Positions 48,101 to 60,100 of a DNA stretch of 64,000 nucleotides are shown here, one piece after another. The stretch is taken from contig NC_071594.1 in NCBI RefSeq assembly GCF_024509145.1, forward strand, positions 6,034,411 through 6,098,410. Direction: 5' to 3'. Under the pieces are notes generated by a model. It worked only from the letters and a program-made list of their open reading frames with translations, was not told the DNA's origin and searched no databases. The position numbers and the translations under genes were made by a program. Origin of the DNA: Vidua macroura (Eukaryota > Chordata > Aves > Passeriformes > Viduidae). Every line of letters starts with the position of its first letter. The stretch's first letter is position 1.

Positions 48101-51100
48101 CGAAGTGTCCCTTGTGCAGAGATGCGAGTGGAAAATCCACTCAGGGAAGATCCTCTGCAAAGCAGAGACTTTCTGGGACTTTGAGAGCAACAGGAAATGC
48201 CTCCCTAGGAACATTGGTGACAGAGGGCGAGCAGGGAAAACATGGCACGTGGGAAATAAGGAGGCGATTGGTGGGCAAACCAGGAGGTCTTTAAAGTCCC
48301 TTCCAACCCAAATGATGGTGATTCCACGGCGGTGTCACAGCCAAAACCTGCGGTTAAGGAGGGCAATCTCAGGGGACACAGGGAGCACAGCCCATACCTC
48401 TGACCGAGACCCGCTTGGGCAGGATGGTGACAGAGCCCTCGGCCACCTCCTCCAGGTGCAGGACCGGGGCAATTTTGGAGCCCCAGCTGTCCGAGCCCAT
48501 CCAGATGAAGTGCCCCGTCTGGTTCGCCCTCTTGGCCGCCTCCAGCACCCTTCTGTGGAAAGAAGCAGCAGAGGCTTGGCCACCAACTCCTTTGTCTGAC
48601 CCCAGGGCAGTGGGGACGCTGGCACAGTGCTGGTGGCATCTCCTGCTCCAGGCACAAGTTTAGCACCAGGCACAACCCGGTGTACATGGACACACAAAAT
48701 CCAGCGGTGCCACTCAGCTCCTGCACCCTCTGTCCTCCCAGCCTGGGCACACAGGCTGCTTCTCCCACTTCATTTGCATATTTGCTGACTGGTAATTGAA
48801 ATTCCCCTTAATTACCCAACATTAAGAAGGAAAAAAAATAAAGAATCAGGTTATGCCGCAGCAGGCAGGGAAAGCAGCAGCGTGGAGAGCGCGTACTCCA
48901 GCATGGCCAGCCCTGGGAGAGGAGCAGCCAGTGCTGCCAGCGCCCAGAATGGAGCTAAACTGGGCTGTGATGGGCCCAACTGGGCTGTGCTGGGCTCAGC
49001 TGGGCTGTGCTGGGCCCAACTGGGCTGTGCTGGGCCCAACTGGGCTGTGCTGGGCTCAACTGGGCAGCTGAGCAGCAGCTGGGAGCGGAGATGCCATCGG
49101 CCCTGCTGAGCATCCCTCCTGGTGCAGACACTCAGACGTGCCTGCGCACTCCTCCAGCGCCAGCCAGGCCAGAAAGTCAGTGGGAGGATGGGAGCAGAGC
49201 GTTCCTGGATCTGACCCTGCGGGCTCTGTCTCCCGGGGCTCACTGTCCCCTCGGGGGCTCCTGTGGGTCCCCAGCCATGTGGGAGCGGGGCCCAGGGCAG
49301 CTCCATCTCCCCGTGCAGAGCCAAGGCAGGTTGTGACTCAGCCCCCGCGTCGGAGCGGATCATTTCAAGTCCAGATGGTGTTTGAAACGTGTAATAAGGA
49401 AAAAAAAAAAAAACCCACAGAAATGCAGCAGAGTGCAAACGAGATGGGAAGAGGCAGGCGTGCAGTGGGAGCCGTGCAGGCTGCTCCGAGCTCAGCCCAG
49501 GCTGCCCTGGGCTCCGGGCTCATCCCTCCCCAGGACAGTCACAGCCCGTGTCCCACTCTGAGACAGCAGCACCTCCAGCTGCCCCTGCTCCCTGTGCGGG
49601 GCAGGATCTCCCCAGGGCAAGCCCAGGAAATTCCGTGGGATCAGTGATTGACACCCGAACTGAGCTAGGCAAGAATTCCAGCTACAACCTTCCCATTCTG
49701 TCCTTCCCATCTTCCAGGCTCCACAATGCAGGATCAGGATCATGGAGAACCCCACTCCTGGGCTAAAGCAGGCTGCAGAACCCCCTGCCCAGAGCTGCAA
49801 TTCCATTTGGATGTTTCCAGAGCCCTGATAACAGGACCTGCCATTTATCCTGCAAGGTAAATCCCTTTTCCCTCTCACCCCCACCCGATGTCAGCTCCGC
49901 AGACATTTCTATTAAGGATGGAAAAAAGAAACTGGGAGAGTTTGCACATCTGATGTAAACTGATTTAAACTTGCAGTTTACCCACATTTACATAATGTTT
50001 GCTGATTAATAAATTAGACACTTAGGAAATCAGGGGTAGCTCCATGTGAATCATTCTGCTCCATAAACAACGGAGCCTCAGCCGCCGCTTCGCCTGCAGA
50101 GCAGCTCATCACCCTCGAGTGCGGCCACATCCCCGGCCCTGCTGGGCACAGAGTGCTGGGAAGGTCCCCAAAATGTCCCTGAAAGGTCCCCTAGATCTGT
50201 TCCTCTGCCACGCTGGGGCTGGGGCTGCTCTGCAAAGCAGAACCAGTGCCTGGGTCCTGCCCTGGCCAGCTGGGAGCAGCCCCTGCGTGGTGTGAAGCAG
50301 CAGCTCATGATATCCAGGGCTGCCAAAACCGATGGGAAGTGGGATTTTCCTCCGTGGGCTCTGTGTGGCTGTGGTTGGATGGCAGCCACTTGCCAGGTGG
50401 CCGCTCTGAGTGGGTCCCCAGTGCAGACATTCCCTGCCACGCCACACAGTGCATCCTCTCCCCACTGCAGACACGTCCCAGTGCATCCCAGTGCATCCCA
50501 GTGCATCCCAGTGCATCCCTGCCCAGACCCCCCTCCACACCTGATGTCGTCCTCGTTGGCAAAGATGATGACGGCGCGGGCGTGGGAGGTCTCCAGGAGC
50601 CGGCGGATGATCTTGTCAAACTCCCCTGGCTTGGGCTCCCTCGGGATCTTCACGGACTGGGCCACGCAGACCCCGCCTGCAGCAGAGAGAGCCCTGGCAC
50701 TGAGACACCCCACGAGTCCCTGTCCCCTGGGGATGGCCCCTCTCGCAGGACAGGCCAAGCTGGGTCTCTCCAGCAGTCCCACCAAGGGGCTGAGCACTTC
50801 ACCATCTCCTCAGACCAGACCTCGTGGCCACCACCCAACCCCTGGGACAGGCCCCCAGCTCTCCCCTTACCCCTCTTCTCCCAGGTCACTGCCTTCACCC
50901 CTCCTCTTCCCCCAGCTCAGCCCTTCTGCACCACATTCCCTCCCACCCTGTATCTCCACAGCTTCTCTCTGCCTCCCACCCACTCCTCTGGTACCTGTCA
51001 CCTTCAACCACCACCACATCACACTCCAGATGTCCCCAGGACAGACACACAGTCCATCCCAGCGGCTCAGTGAGGATTTCCCAGCCAGTTCCAAGCAGCA

Positions 51101-54100
51101 GCCCCTCCCCAGCCCAGGATTTGGAAAGGGTTCTGCACACAGAATGGTCAAACTCCAGCAGAACCATCCCATGGGAAGAGCAGACAAGCCCTTCAGTGCC
51201 GAGCAGCCAGGCCCTGCAGAGGGGTTTGTTCCCATCCCAATGGCACTGGCCAAGTTCCAGACCAGCTTTCCGAGGAGCCATTGCAAAAAGCAGGCAATGA
51301 AAATTAGAGACAATTGGAAGAGCCCCCACACTTCACTGCTGGGCTCCCACCTCCAGCTCCAAAAAAACCACAGCCCTCCTGCTCCTGCATTTCTGCAGAT
51401 GTCAATAAAGAGAGAGATGGGAGAGAGAATTAAACATTGCGGGACCTTCTGGATGTAATTGATGGTCTCAATTTGCATAGTAAATGACATGCCTGATGCC
51501 TCCTGCCACTAACAGAGCACAGCTTAAGCAAAGGTCAGCGTAATTACCACCCAGGGCTGGGAGAGACTCCCAGAGCACGGCCCTGGAGAGGAGCAGGACA
51601 GGACAGGCTCCAGGAGACTTTGCTCCCTACTGGGGCTGCAGGAAAACTGGGAAAATTTGGCCCCTTGCAGCCAAAACCCAAGAGGAGAGCGATGCGCTGG
51701 GTGCCGAGCAGGCAGGGAGAGCTGCAGGGATGGGGCACAGCGTGCCCACCCTGGACCCACTGGTCAGGGCTTTCCAGGGACTTTCTGGGGGTTTGTTTTC
51801 CTGTGGTAAGAAATTGGGCCAATTTGCTGCTTGTTCCCCATATGGGGAGCCAGATGGATGGAGAGGAGGGAGTTGGATAAACAGACAGATCAGCCAGGCG
51901 AGGCGGGCAGCAGCTGGCAGCGCCAGCAGCACAGGAATGTCCCAGCCTGGGGACACTCACCCTGGCCACCACAGAGCCCCCGGCCAGGCCAGGGTGTCAC
52001 AGCACACTGCCAGGGGCCACCGTGCAGTTTAATTACAGTTTCCATGGCAATCAATGGAGAAAATCCAACAAAAGCAGCAGTTTGCAAACACTGAGAGCCT
52101 TCCAAAAGCCCTGGCACGGCCAGGCGGGAGCTCACACACACGAGTGGCAGCTGGGGGCTGGCACGGGCACACACCTGCGTGCCACCAGCCACTCGTGCTA
52201 GGGAACATCTCCCTGCACACGTGGCAGAGGAGATGGGCCCATAATAAACGAGGCTAAATCGATGGCAGCTCAGAAATGACCATGACGTGACTCGGCTGCT
52301 TCGTTAAATCAAACTAACGAGGAACACAGCTCCTCCAGGTGACAGCCTGCAGGGCCAGGGAGCCCCTGCTTCCCACAGCAGATGCTGACAATGTTTTGAT
52401 CCTCTTAATTAATGAAAACGTAATCACCAACAGCAAGAAGTCCAGGGTGTCAGAGGGGCAGTGGCTGTGTGGTTTGGGAAGGGGATTTGCCAAGTGATGC
52501 TCCCACTGTCTTCGCACAAAAATCCATTTAGTCAAAACACTCCTCTAAAGCCAGAAATCAAAGTGAGGAGGTGGCAGTGATGGCGAGGAGGTGACCACTC
52601 TCCCTACACCAGTAGGATGGCACAGCACTGCTGCCTGACTTGGGACGAGGTGTGACTCTGGGAGAAGGCAGCAGGTGAGGCATGGGGACCCCTGTCCTCC
52701 TCCCCCAGCTTGGGAAAGGAACAAAGAGGAGCAGGGATGGGGGGAACAGGCCCACACTTCCCACGGGCAGCTGCTGGAGGCAGCTTGGGGCCAGGCAGTC
52801 GGAGGAGATCCCACGAGTCACTGGTGCCACAGGACTCGGGGCACTCGCCGCAACAAACAGCCTGGAAAACCCAGCCTGAGCCACATCCAAACCTCCCCTT
52901 CCAACGCTGCCTGCGCCATCCTCAGGCACGCGGCCGAATCCCTCGGTCCCGGTGGGATCCCGCCTCCCCCGGCACCGCCGGGGCCGCGGGGACTCTGCTG
53001 GTGCCGCTGGGGGTAGCGCCTGTTGTCAAACACGGGTCAGGGTTTAATCTCCACCATTACGGCTCCGTGGGAGCGCAGCCACTCCGGCTTCCCCTCTTGA
53101 TTGCCGGTGCTTAATTAGCTCCTGGCTCAGGGGGCTCAGCCAGCGCTCCCGCAGAGCCCGCCGAGCTTGCAGCAAGCAGGGAGCTGCCTGAGGGGGTAAA
53201 GCAGGGACCGGCTCAGCCCTGCTGGAGCAGCCACGTGGATGTTCCCCCCCACCCCGGGCAGTCCTGGTCACCCCGGGGAGGGATCAGGCTCTGCACAGCC
53301 CGGCAGCGATGGCATTCCCACTCCCAGCTCCCCTCCTAACTCCAGCCTTCCCAGGAGATTCCCGAGCCCAGAGCCTTCACTGGGAGCGCTGCGCTGCTCC
53401 CCTGCCCCGCGACTCATTGTTTGTGTCGCTCCAAAGCCTCCAGGAAGCAAATGATTACAGAAAAAGCCCTCAGGGACAGAGATCTGCCCCCTGTCCTGCA
53501 CGTGGTGAGAGCGAAAGGCTGCGGTCAGAGCTCCTGCCTCAAGATTTGGGAGTGGCTTTTTGGGGGCGATCTCCTGGTGCAGCCACCGCGAGTAATGAAC
53601 CCGGCTGGAACCAGAGAGAGACAGCCAGGGATGTCACATGGGGATGAGCAAACGCATCACAGTTATACATCAGGCTCCTAACTAAAAAACTTAGTGAAGG
53701 ATGAAACAATACAGGGGGGGAACGGCAGCAAGATTGATCCAGGTACGTGACTAAGGGGTTGGGCTGGGAATATTCCCCTCTTCACAGACCCAAGGTGTGG
53801 CACACACCTGCTCCAGCACACAAACATCCATCCCAGCCCTCATCTCCAAGAGCTTGGAGAGAGAGCAGAGACCTCAACGACGCAGAGCCAGAGGGTCCTG
53901 GGTGGGTCTGCCCGACCACCAAAGTGATGCCACAGGTCAGGGGCATGGGGAAATGCTGGACAGAGGGGCTGGAGGTGAGGACACCAGGGACACCCCGATG
54001 CTGGCCCTGCCATGCAGTGGAAATCCAGCTGGCAGCCACTGCCAGTGCAGGATGCTCTGGGGGAGCAGGAGGGATGTTGGGAGCAGAATGCACTTAAAAC

Positions 54101-57100
54101 ACTTTAAAATGGCTGAAGAAAACACATCCCTTGCAGACTGAACATCTCTGCAGTGCTAAAACCCAAAAAGCAGAGCTCTAGTGAACAAGGACTCTCCAGC
54201 CACCAGTGCAGCCACCAGCAACCACCAGGGGCCAACAGCATCATCGCCAGAGCCACCGCAAACACGGATAAAGAGAAAAAGATAAATGAATAAAGATGTA
54301 ACAGCCACCCAGGTCAGCCTGTTGTGGTAGCCCAGGGCCAGCCCCAGCTGCAAGAATAACCCATCTCCAGGGCGAGTTTCCTCCCTGCATGGCTGTCGGA
54401 GGTCGCTTTGTGCCTCAAGCAGAACCGTTTTCCACTGCGCTGCGAAGCTTCAGCGTGAGGCTCTGCTAAAAATTGAAACTGAAGGTCAAGTTGATAATGC
54501 ATCAGAAAGCAAACAGCTTGAGTGCGAGCTGCTAACGACAGCAATGAGCATTATTGCCTGATGGAAATAAAACCCGACTCTGAAGGCTCAGGCTTGGCAT
54601 GAGAAATGAAGCAGAGCGCTGTGGGGAGGAGAGCGGGAGCTGCTCACCCTGAGCCGGGTGGGTGAGGAACCCCCAGGCAGAGCCAGCACGGGGGGATGGG
54701 GATGGGGCTGGGGTTGTTCCCCTGGCATAAACACCCCCACGGGGAATCTCCACTTGACTAACAGCCAGCCAGAGCCTGGCACAGGCCAGATCCTCACTCA
54801 GCTGGCAGCGCTGTCCGTCCCTCTGACAGGCTGCAGGCCCCTGCAAGCAGTGACAAATCACAGGGTCCTTTAGGCTGCTGGAGAAATGCAACTGAGAGCC
54901 AGGAATATCCCAGAGATCCTTCACCCCTTCCCAATGGATCTGTGCTTGTGTTTGGTGCCAGCAGAGCCCTTCGCACAGGGGAAGACAGAGAGGTGAAGTG
55001 GGCAGAGCCTGGCTCTTCCTCCAGCCTGGCATTGCCACCACAGATGGCACGGCTGGGGGGGTTTAAATACATAAAATAAAGGGAAAAAAAATAAAAGAAA
55101 AAGCACGTTTTTGGTCCAGCCTCACCATTATTCATGGGCAAGCAGTGTGGCTGACACCCCACATCGCTCCCAAGGGAGATGCTCCAGGGAGCAGCTCAGA
55201 GCCCACCCCATGCCCCACGGACAGCTCCCACAAATCTCCACGTTCCTGCAGTGTGTCAGGGCCGCAGCGTCACTGCTGGCACCACACGGGCTGCCCTCAC
55301 GCTGCAGGCACCGTGGAAATCTGCTTTTTGATAACTAAATTATCACTAATGCACATAATCGCCAGGTTATGTGGATCCCCAAATTACAGGACTGCCACAG
55401 CCCCGGATTAACACGTGGCTGCTCTGGCTCTGCGTGCACTCCTTTACTCTGCAATTACGCCGTCGGATCGTTAACATCTGGTCAGAGGAGCTCGTGGTAA
55501 CCACAGGTATCTCAAAGGAGAAGAGCTCACGCCGCAGCAGGACCACCAGTCACAACCACCACTCCTTACTGGTGCTTAGTGGAGGAGGAGCGTGGGTTTG
55601 AATCGTGCCTGTGCAGACCCTCGGCTGCCCCACAGATCCCCCCATGGATGGGGCAGCAGAACATCCCCCAAACCTGCCAGGCACTGTCACACACAGCCAG
55701 CACAGCCCCTTTGCACCTGCAGCTCCACACGTCCCCTGCAGCCACCGCTCCGCAGCATCCCCACACGCTGCTCCTCCAGAAGGCACAGCCCCGTGAAAAA
55801 TATTCCACTTTTCAAGTGAAAATCCTGAAGAGCAGCTCCCAAGTTGGATCCCCAGATGGGTTCCTCTGCATACTAAAAGCACAGCCGGCTGCGGTGCCAG
55901 GGATGGAATTAACGCTGCTCCTATTTATAGGGCTTTGATTAGGAGCTCGTCACCTCGAAGTTTTTATTCCCTTTATCCATTTATAAGGCCATAACGCAGT
56001 TTGACTGGCTCCAGATAGGCCGGTGTCCCACTGACTTTGCCAGAACCTAATGTGCCATTCAGACACACTTAAGCCTGTAATAAGCAGCAGCCTGTGCCCT
56101 GCAGGGGTTTAACTGGCTCAAAGAACATCCTTCAGCTCCTGTCCCACCCCGTGCTGGGGGGCTGAGGTGATGCCAGAGCCAGGAGGGACCCCAGTGCTGT
56201 GCCAGCCCCTCCCTGGGGTCCTGGGACAGCTCCGCGTTTGTGGTAGCAGCACCCACAGCAGCGATTCCCAGGGCTCCTCACCCATCCTGGGGTTGGTGTT
56301 CAGGTCCCCACAAGCTCCTGCGCTGCTCCCAAGGCTGCTAATCCCCTCTAAGCATCCCAGAGCTCCTGTCAGCAAAACGCTTTCTGCCTCCAGACAAATC
56401 CTCCCAAAGAGTTTTGCTGAGCACGGACTTTCCGCCCGTCCAAAGCCCATAGACAAATTAAAGCACCTGCCCTGGGGGATAATTCCACTAAAATTGGGTG
56501 CAGCTCATGGTGGTGCCAACTTGATTTCCTGTTAAAACCTGGGAGTATTTGTAAAAGTCTTGTCTTCTGGAAGGCGCTCAGCGCCGTGGCTCAGGCGCAG
56601 AGGGAGGGGTGAGAGCAGCTCAGTGGAGCTGGGGAGCAAGGAGTGGGATCCCAAAAGCAGCCTGCCCTGCAGCGTGGAGGCAGCCCAGGATTGCTGGTCC
56701 CAAGCCTTGCTGGAAAACCTGGATCCTTGTTTGGGCAGCCCCAAAACCCACACTGCTCCAGGGCCATCCCCCAAAACACACCACCCATGCCAGCTCAGCC
56801 CGAAGAGTCCAACCAGACACATCCCTCCATCCCATCCTTTTCTCCTCCTGTCTCAGCTGCTCCCATCCCAGGAGAGATCCACTCACCATCCTCCCTGGAC
56901 TTCTGGATGAAGGCCTCCACGCCGCTTTCACCGTAGCTGCCCTCGGAGGCCAAGGTGGAGACATAATTCCACTTGAGGGCTTTGACAATGTCCACCATGG
57001 CCTGGGCCTGGTAGGTGTCCGAGGGGACGACGCGGGAGAAGAAGTCGTAGCGGCTGTTGTCGCTCAGGTCTGGCGCCGTGGAGGCATAGCTGATCTGGGG

Positions 57101-60100
57101 GATCTGGGATGCAGGAGGGAAAGGCACAGAATCAGGGGAAGGAGGTGATGATCTCCACCCCACAGCCATGCCCGTGGTCCCAAAGCCTTGCTCTGGAGCA
57201 GAGGGAGGTGGGAACTGAGGATGAGCATGGGGTAGGTGCCACCATCGGGTGCTCCAGGGGACATCAGGGCTTGAGGACCACCTGCAGCTCAGGAACACCC
57301 AGCAGGACCCCAAAAGGGTTTCTGGAAAATCCAGTGTGGGAAAGACCAAAGGAAAAAAAACATAATTCTGCCCTGGCCAGCACTGCCAGGGTCTCCCTTT
57401 GGCTTCTTCCCCAGGAAGAACAGATCCAACCCATCCTGCATTCCCCAGCCCTAAAAAAACCCTTTAAATTAACCAGAGCCACCGCACCTCTCCTGGCACA
57501 CTGGAATGATTTAGCACCGTGGGACCAGGCAATGTTTAACACTAACACAGCACTTTCCATCTCCAAAATACACCACACATCCTCGTTTATCTTAAAGATG
57601 GAAAAGGCTTATTAAATCATCAAGCCCAGGTTCTCCCCACCAGCTGTGGGAATCCGAGCTGGTGTAATAAGTCCCAGCCACCTCGCTGGGAGCCCAGCTG
57701 GGAGCTGCAGCCCAGGGATGAGATGTGCACCAGGGCTGGGTGTCCCAACCCTCCTGGCCCCACTCCATTCTCCTCCAGTCCTGCATTTCCCAGTTCCTCC
57801 TTTGTTTCTCTGTGATTTCCCCTCTCCCACTCCTGCCTCTCTCTATTAAATGCGATTCTGGTGTTATAAACCCACGACTCCACCTGAATGCTAAAAGGCC
57901 CCTGGAAAGGAGCAGCCACCCTTCTACCTGCCTGCGAAACAGGAGATGAAAAAAGGGAGAGATGGAGCAGGGGTGGGAGAGGGAGAGGAAGGAATCTTTA
58001 TCAAGGCACAAATAGGATTACTCCCCGTGACAATCTGCTTTGTGCTCCGTTCCGAGGGGCTCTGATCTGCTCGTTGGGGATCTCTGACTGGAGCCGGTGC
58101 ATGAGACTCCATTAAAATTCTGCTCAGCAGGTGAGGCGCTCGCCTGGCAATCGCTCATCCCGGGGGGAGCAGGGGCCCTGCTCCCAGCACAACCCCTCCC
58201 CTTCCCTGCAGGATGGACACGGGCTCAGGATGGAGGCAGTGCCCACAGCGTGCCCACGAGGGCACAGGCAGCAGCAATGCCCACGTCAAAGGCGATCTGG
58301 GGGCAGGGATGCACCCCTGCCCTTCCAGAGGGTCCTTTCCCAGTGATTTTTCCCCTGCCAAGCGTTTTGGTTTCACCTCTTCCACCAGGCACTGGAGATG
58401 GAGACGTCCCACCTACTCCCCGTGCCACGGCCATCCCACCCAAGCTCCAACAGCCTGGGATTAACCCCTGGCCTGCCCATCCTGCTCCAGCCTCAGCTGG
58501 AAAACAAAGCCCAGAAAATACCTGTTGATCCACGGGCTATGGACTGGAAGCTGTATTTTAATAAACAAAAGGAAAGGGCTTTTTTCCTCTCGCTCCTCTG
58601 CCTTGGATGAAAGTGAAAATAAAATACCGGTTCCCAAATGACCATTTCATAGATTTCTTCTGCCTTTTTCCCCCCTCTGCCTTTTTGATAGCCCAACTCC
58701 TGGCACCAGCTATTTTCTCAGATAAAAGACAAAAGTCCTTTTAGATACATAAAAGCAAAATGCAGGCAGGGAATTCAAGGTTCTTAGAAAGAAGGATGCA
58801 GTGGGAAGAGGGAGCTGGAAACATCTCTCAGCTGCAAATTTGCTGCACTGGTGGTCCCTTGTCTGGCTCATCTCCAGCCTGGGACAAACATTGTGTTGAG
58901 GAAATTAACAGGACCAGCTCTCCTGCACCCCAAGAACTCCTTGGGGTTCTTCTTAGGGTTCTTCTCCCACCAAGAGTAGAGGGTAAAACCTCCTTCCTTC
59001 TCTTGTTTTGAATCAAAAATCATCACCCAGAAGCACGCTGAGCCTGGAGAAACACCCCTTGGGGTAAGAAGGATAGCAGGAACCGGGGCTGGAGATGTCA
59101 TCCTGCTCCTCCAGGGTCAATGGTCTGGTGTGACTGACCTCAAATGCACTGGGAAAGCTGCATTTGGTACCCTCCTTTATCACCCATCATTAACGTGGCT
59201 CAGGAGCTGCTGTGGCGTTTTCTCCACCAGCAGGAGACAGAATCCCCCCAGGTTGGGGAGAATTAGGCAAAGGTGGCAATTTCAGCACATCCCAGCTCAG
59301 GCTTAAACAACTGATGCCAATATCACCCTGAGCAGGCAGGAAGGAAGAACCAAAAACCAACCAAAAACCAACCAAAAACCAACCAAAAACCAACCAAAAA
59401 CCAACCAAAAACCAACCAAAAACCAACCAAAAACCAACCAAAACCACTGCAGAGCCAGAGCTGAGCACACTGGTCAGGAGCACCCCACAAGCAGAGGCTC
59501 CTGCACCAACCCCCCCATGCCAGATCCAGGGTCAGGAGCAGCTAATTCCCTCCCCATAATTATTAATTTCATGCATATCTTATGCAAAGCCCTGGTTTGC
59601 CGACAAGATGGAATTGATTTAATTAGAATTTCCATCATCGAGCCATTTGGATGGCAGCTTTTAATTAGGGAGAGCGTAAAGCACCGCAGGGGCTGGGGCA
59701 GGGAGGGGCTGAGCGGGGCTGCTCGGAACTCAGTGCCGGCATGGAATGAGCTGCAGCCCCATCCTGCTGCCCCTCCCCTGGGCACGGGGTCAGGCCCAGG
59801 ATGCAGCCCTTGGCATCTCCCTGGAGAAGGAAACGGCAGAACTAAAACTGCAGCAAGCACAGCAGGCACAGGAGGATGCCGTCCCTGATCCCTGCCAGAC
59901 CTGTACCACTCCTCCTCAACAAGCCATGCCCAGGGACCCCTCAGGGCTGGGGGCAGCCCAGGGGAGCCAGGCAGCTGCAATTTGTTTCAATAAGCCCAGT
60001 GAAGAGCAAGGAAATGAAGTGGCAGCAGCGGGTGATTAATCAGAGCGTCCCTGGCCGCTGCCACCTTCCCGGTGAAGGTTGTTTACCCGCTAAGTGGGGA

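Larger units (their letters stand above)
48553..50540 (-). other. GRM4: GRM4 intron 3 (1988 bp)
   Basis: GT-AG intron, phase 2. It contains a decamer array beside the exon-3 donor (50477-50520) and a 20-bp repeat (48961-49065). A short poly-A run lies near 49400 and an AT-rich unique stretch at 49900-50060. No exon is seen. Confidence 0.9.
50677..56886 (-). other. GRM4: GRM4 intron 2 (6210 bp)
   Basis: GT-AG intron, phase 1, and the longest in the window. Mostly unique GC-rich sequence. AT-richer stretches near 51410-51550, 52250-52420, 55310-55500 and 55930-56085 may be regulatory. A 53640-53740 segment is A-rich. No exon is recognised. Confidence 0.9.

Noticed and set aside
48961..50520. 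CRISPR-like arrays
   Set aside because: Repeats are contiguous tandem units without spacers, in a vertebrate genome.
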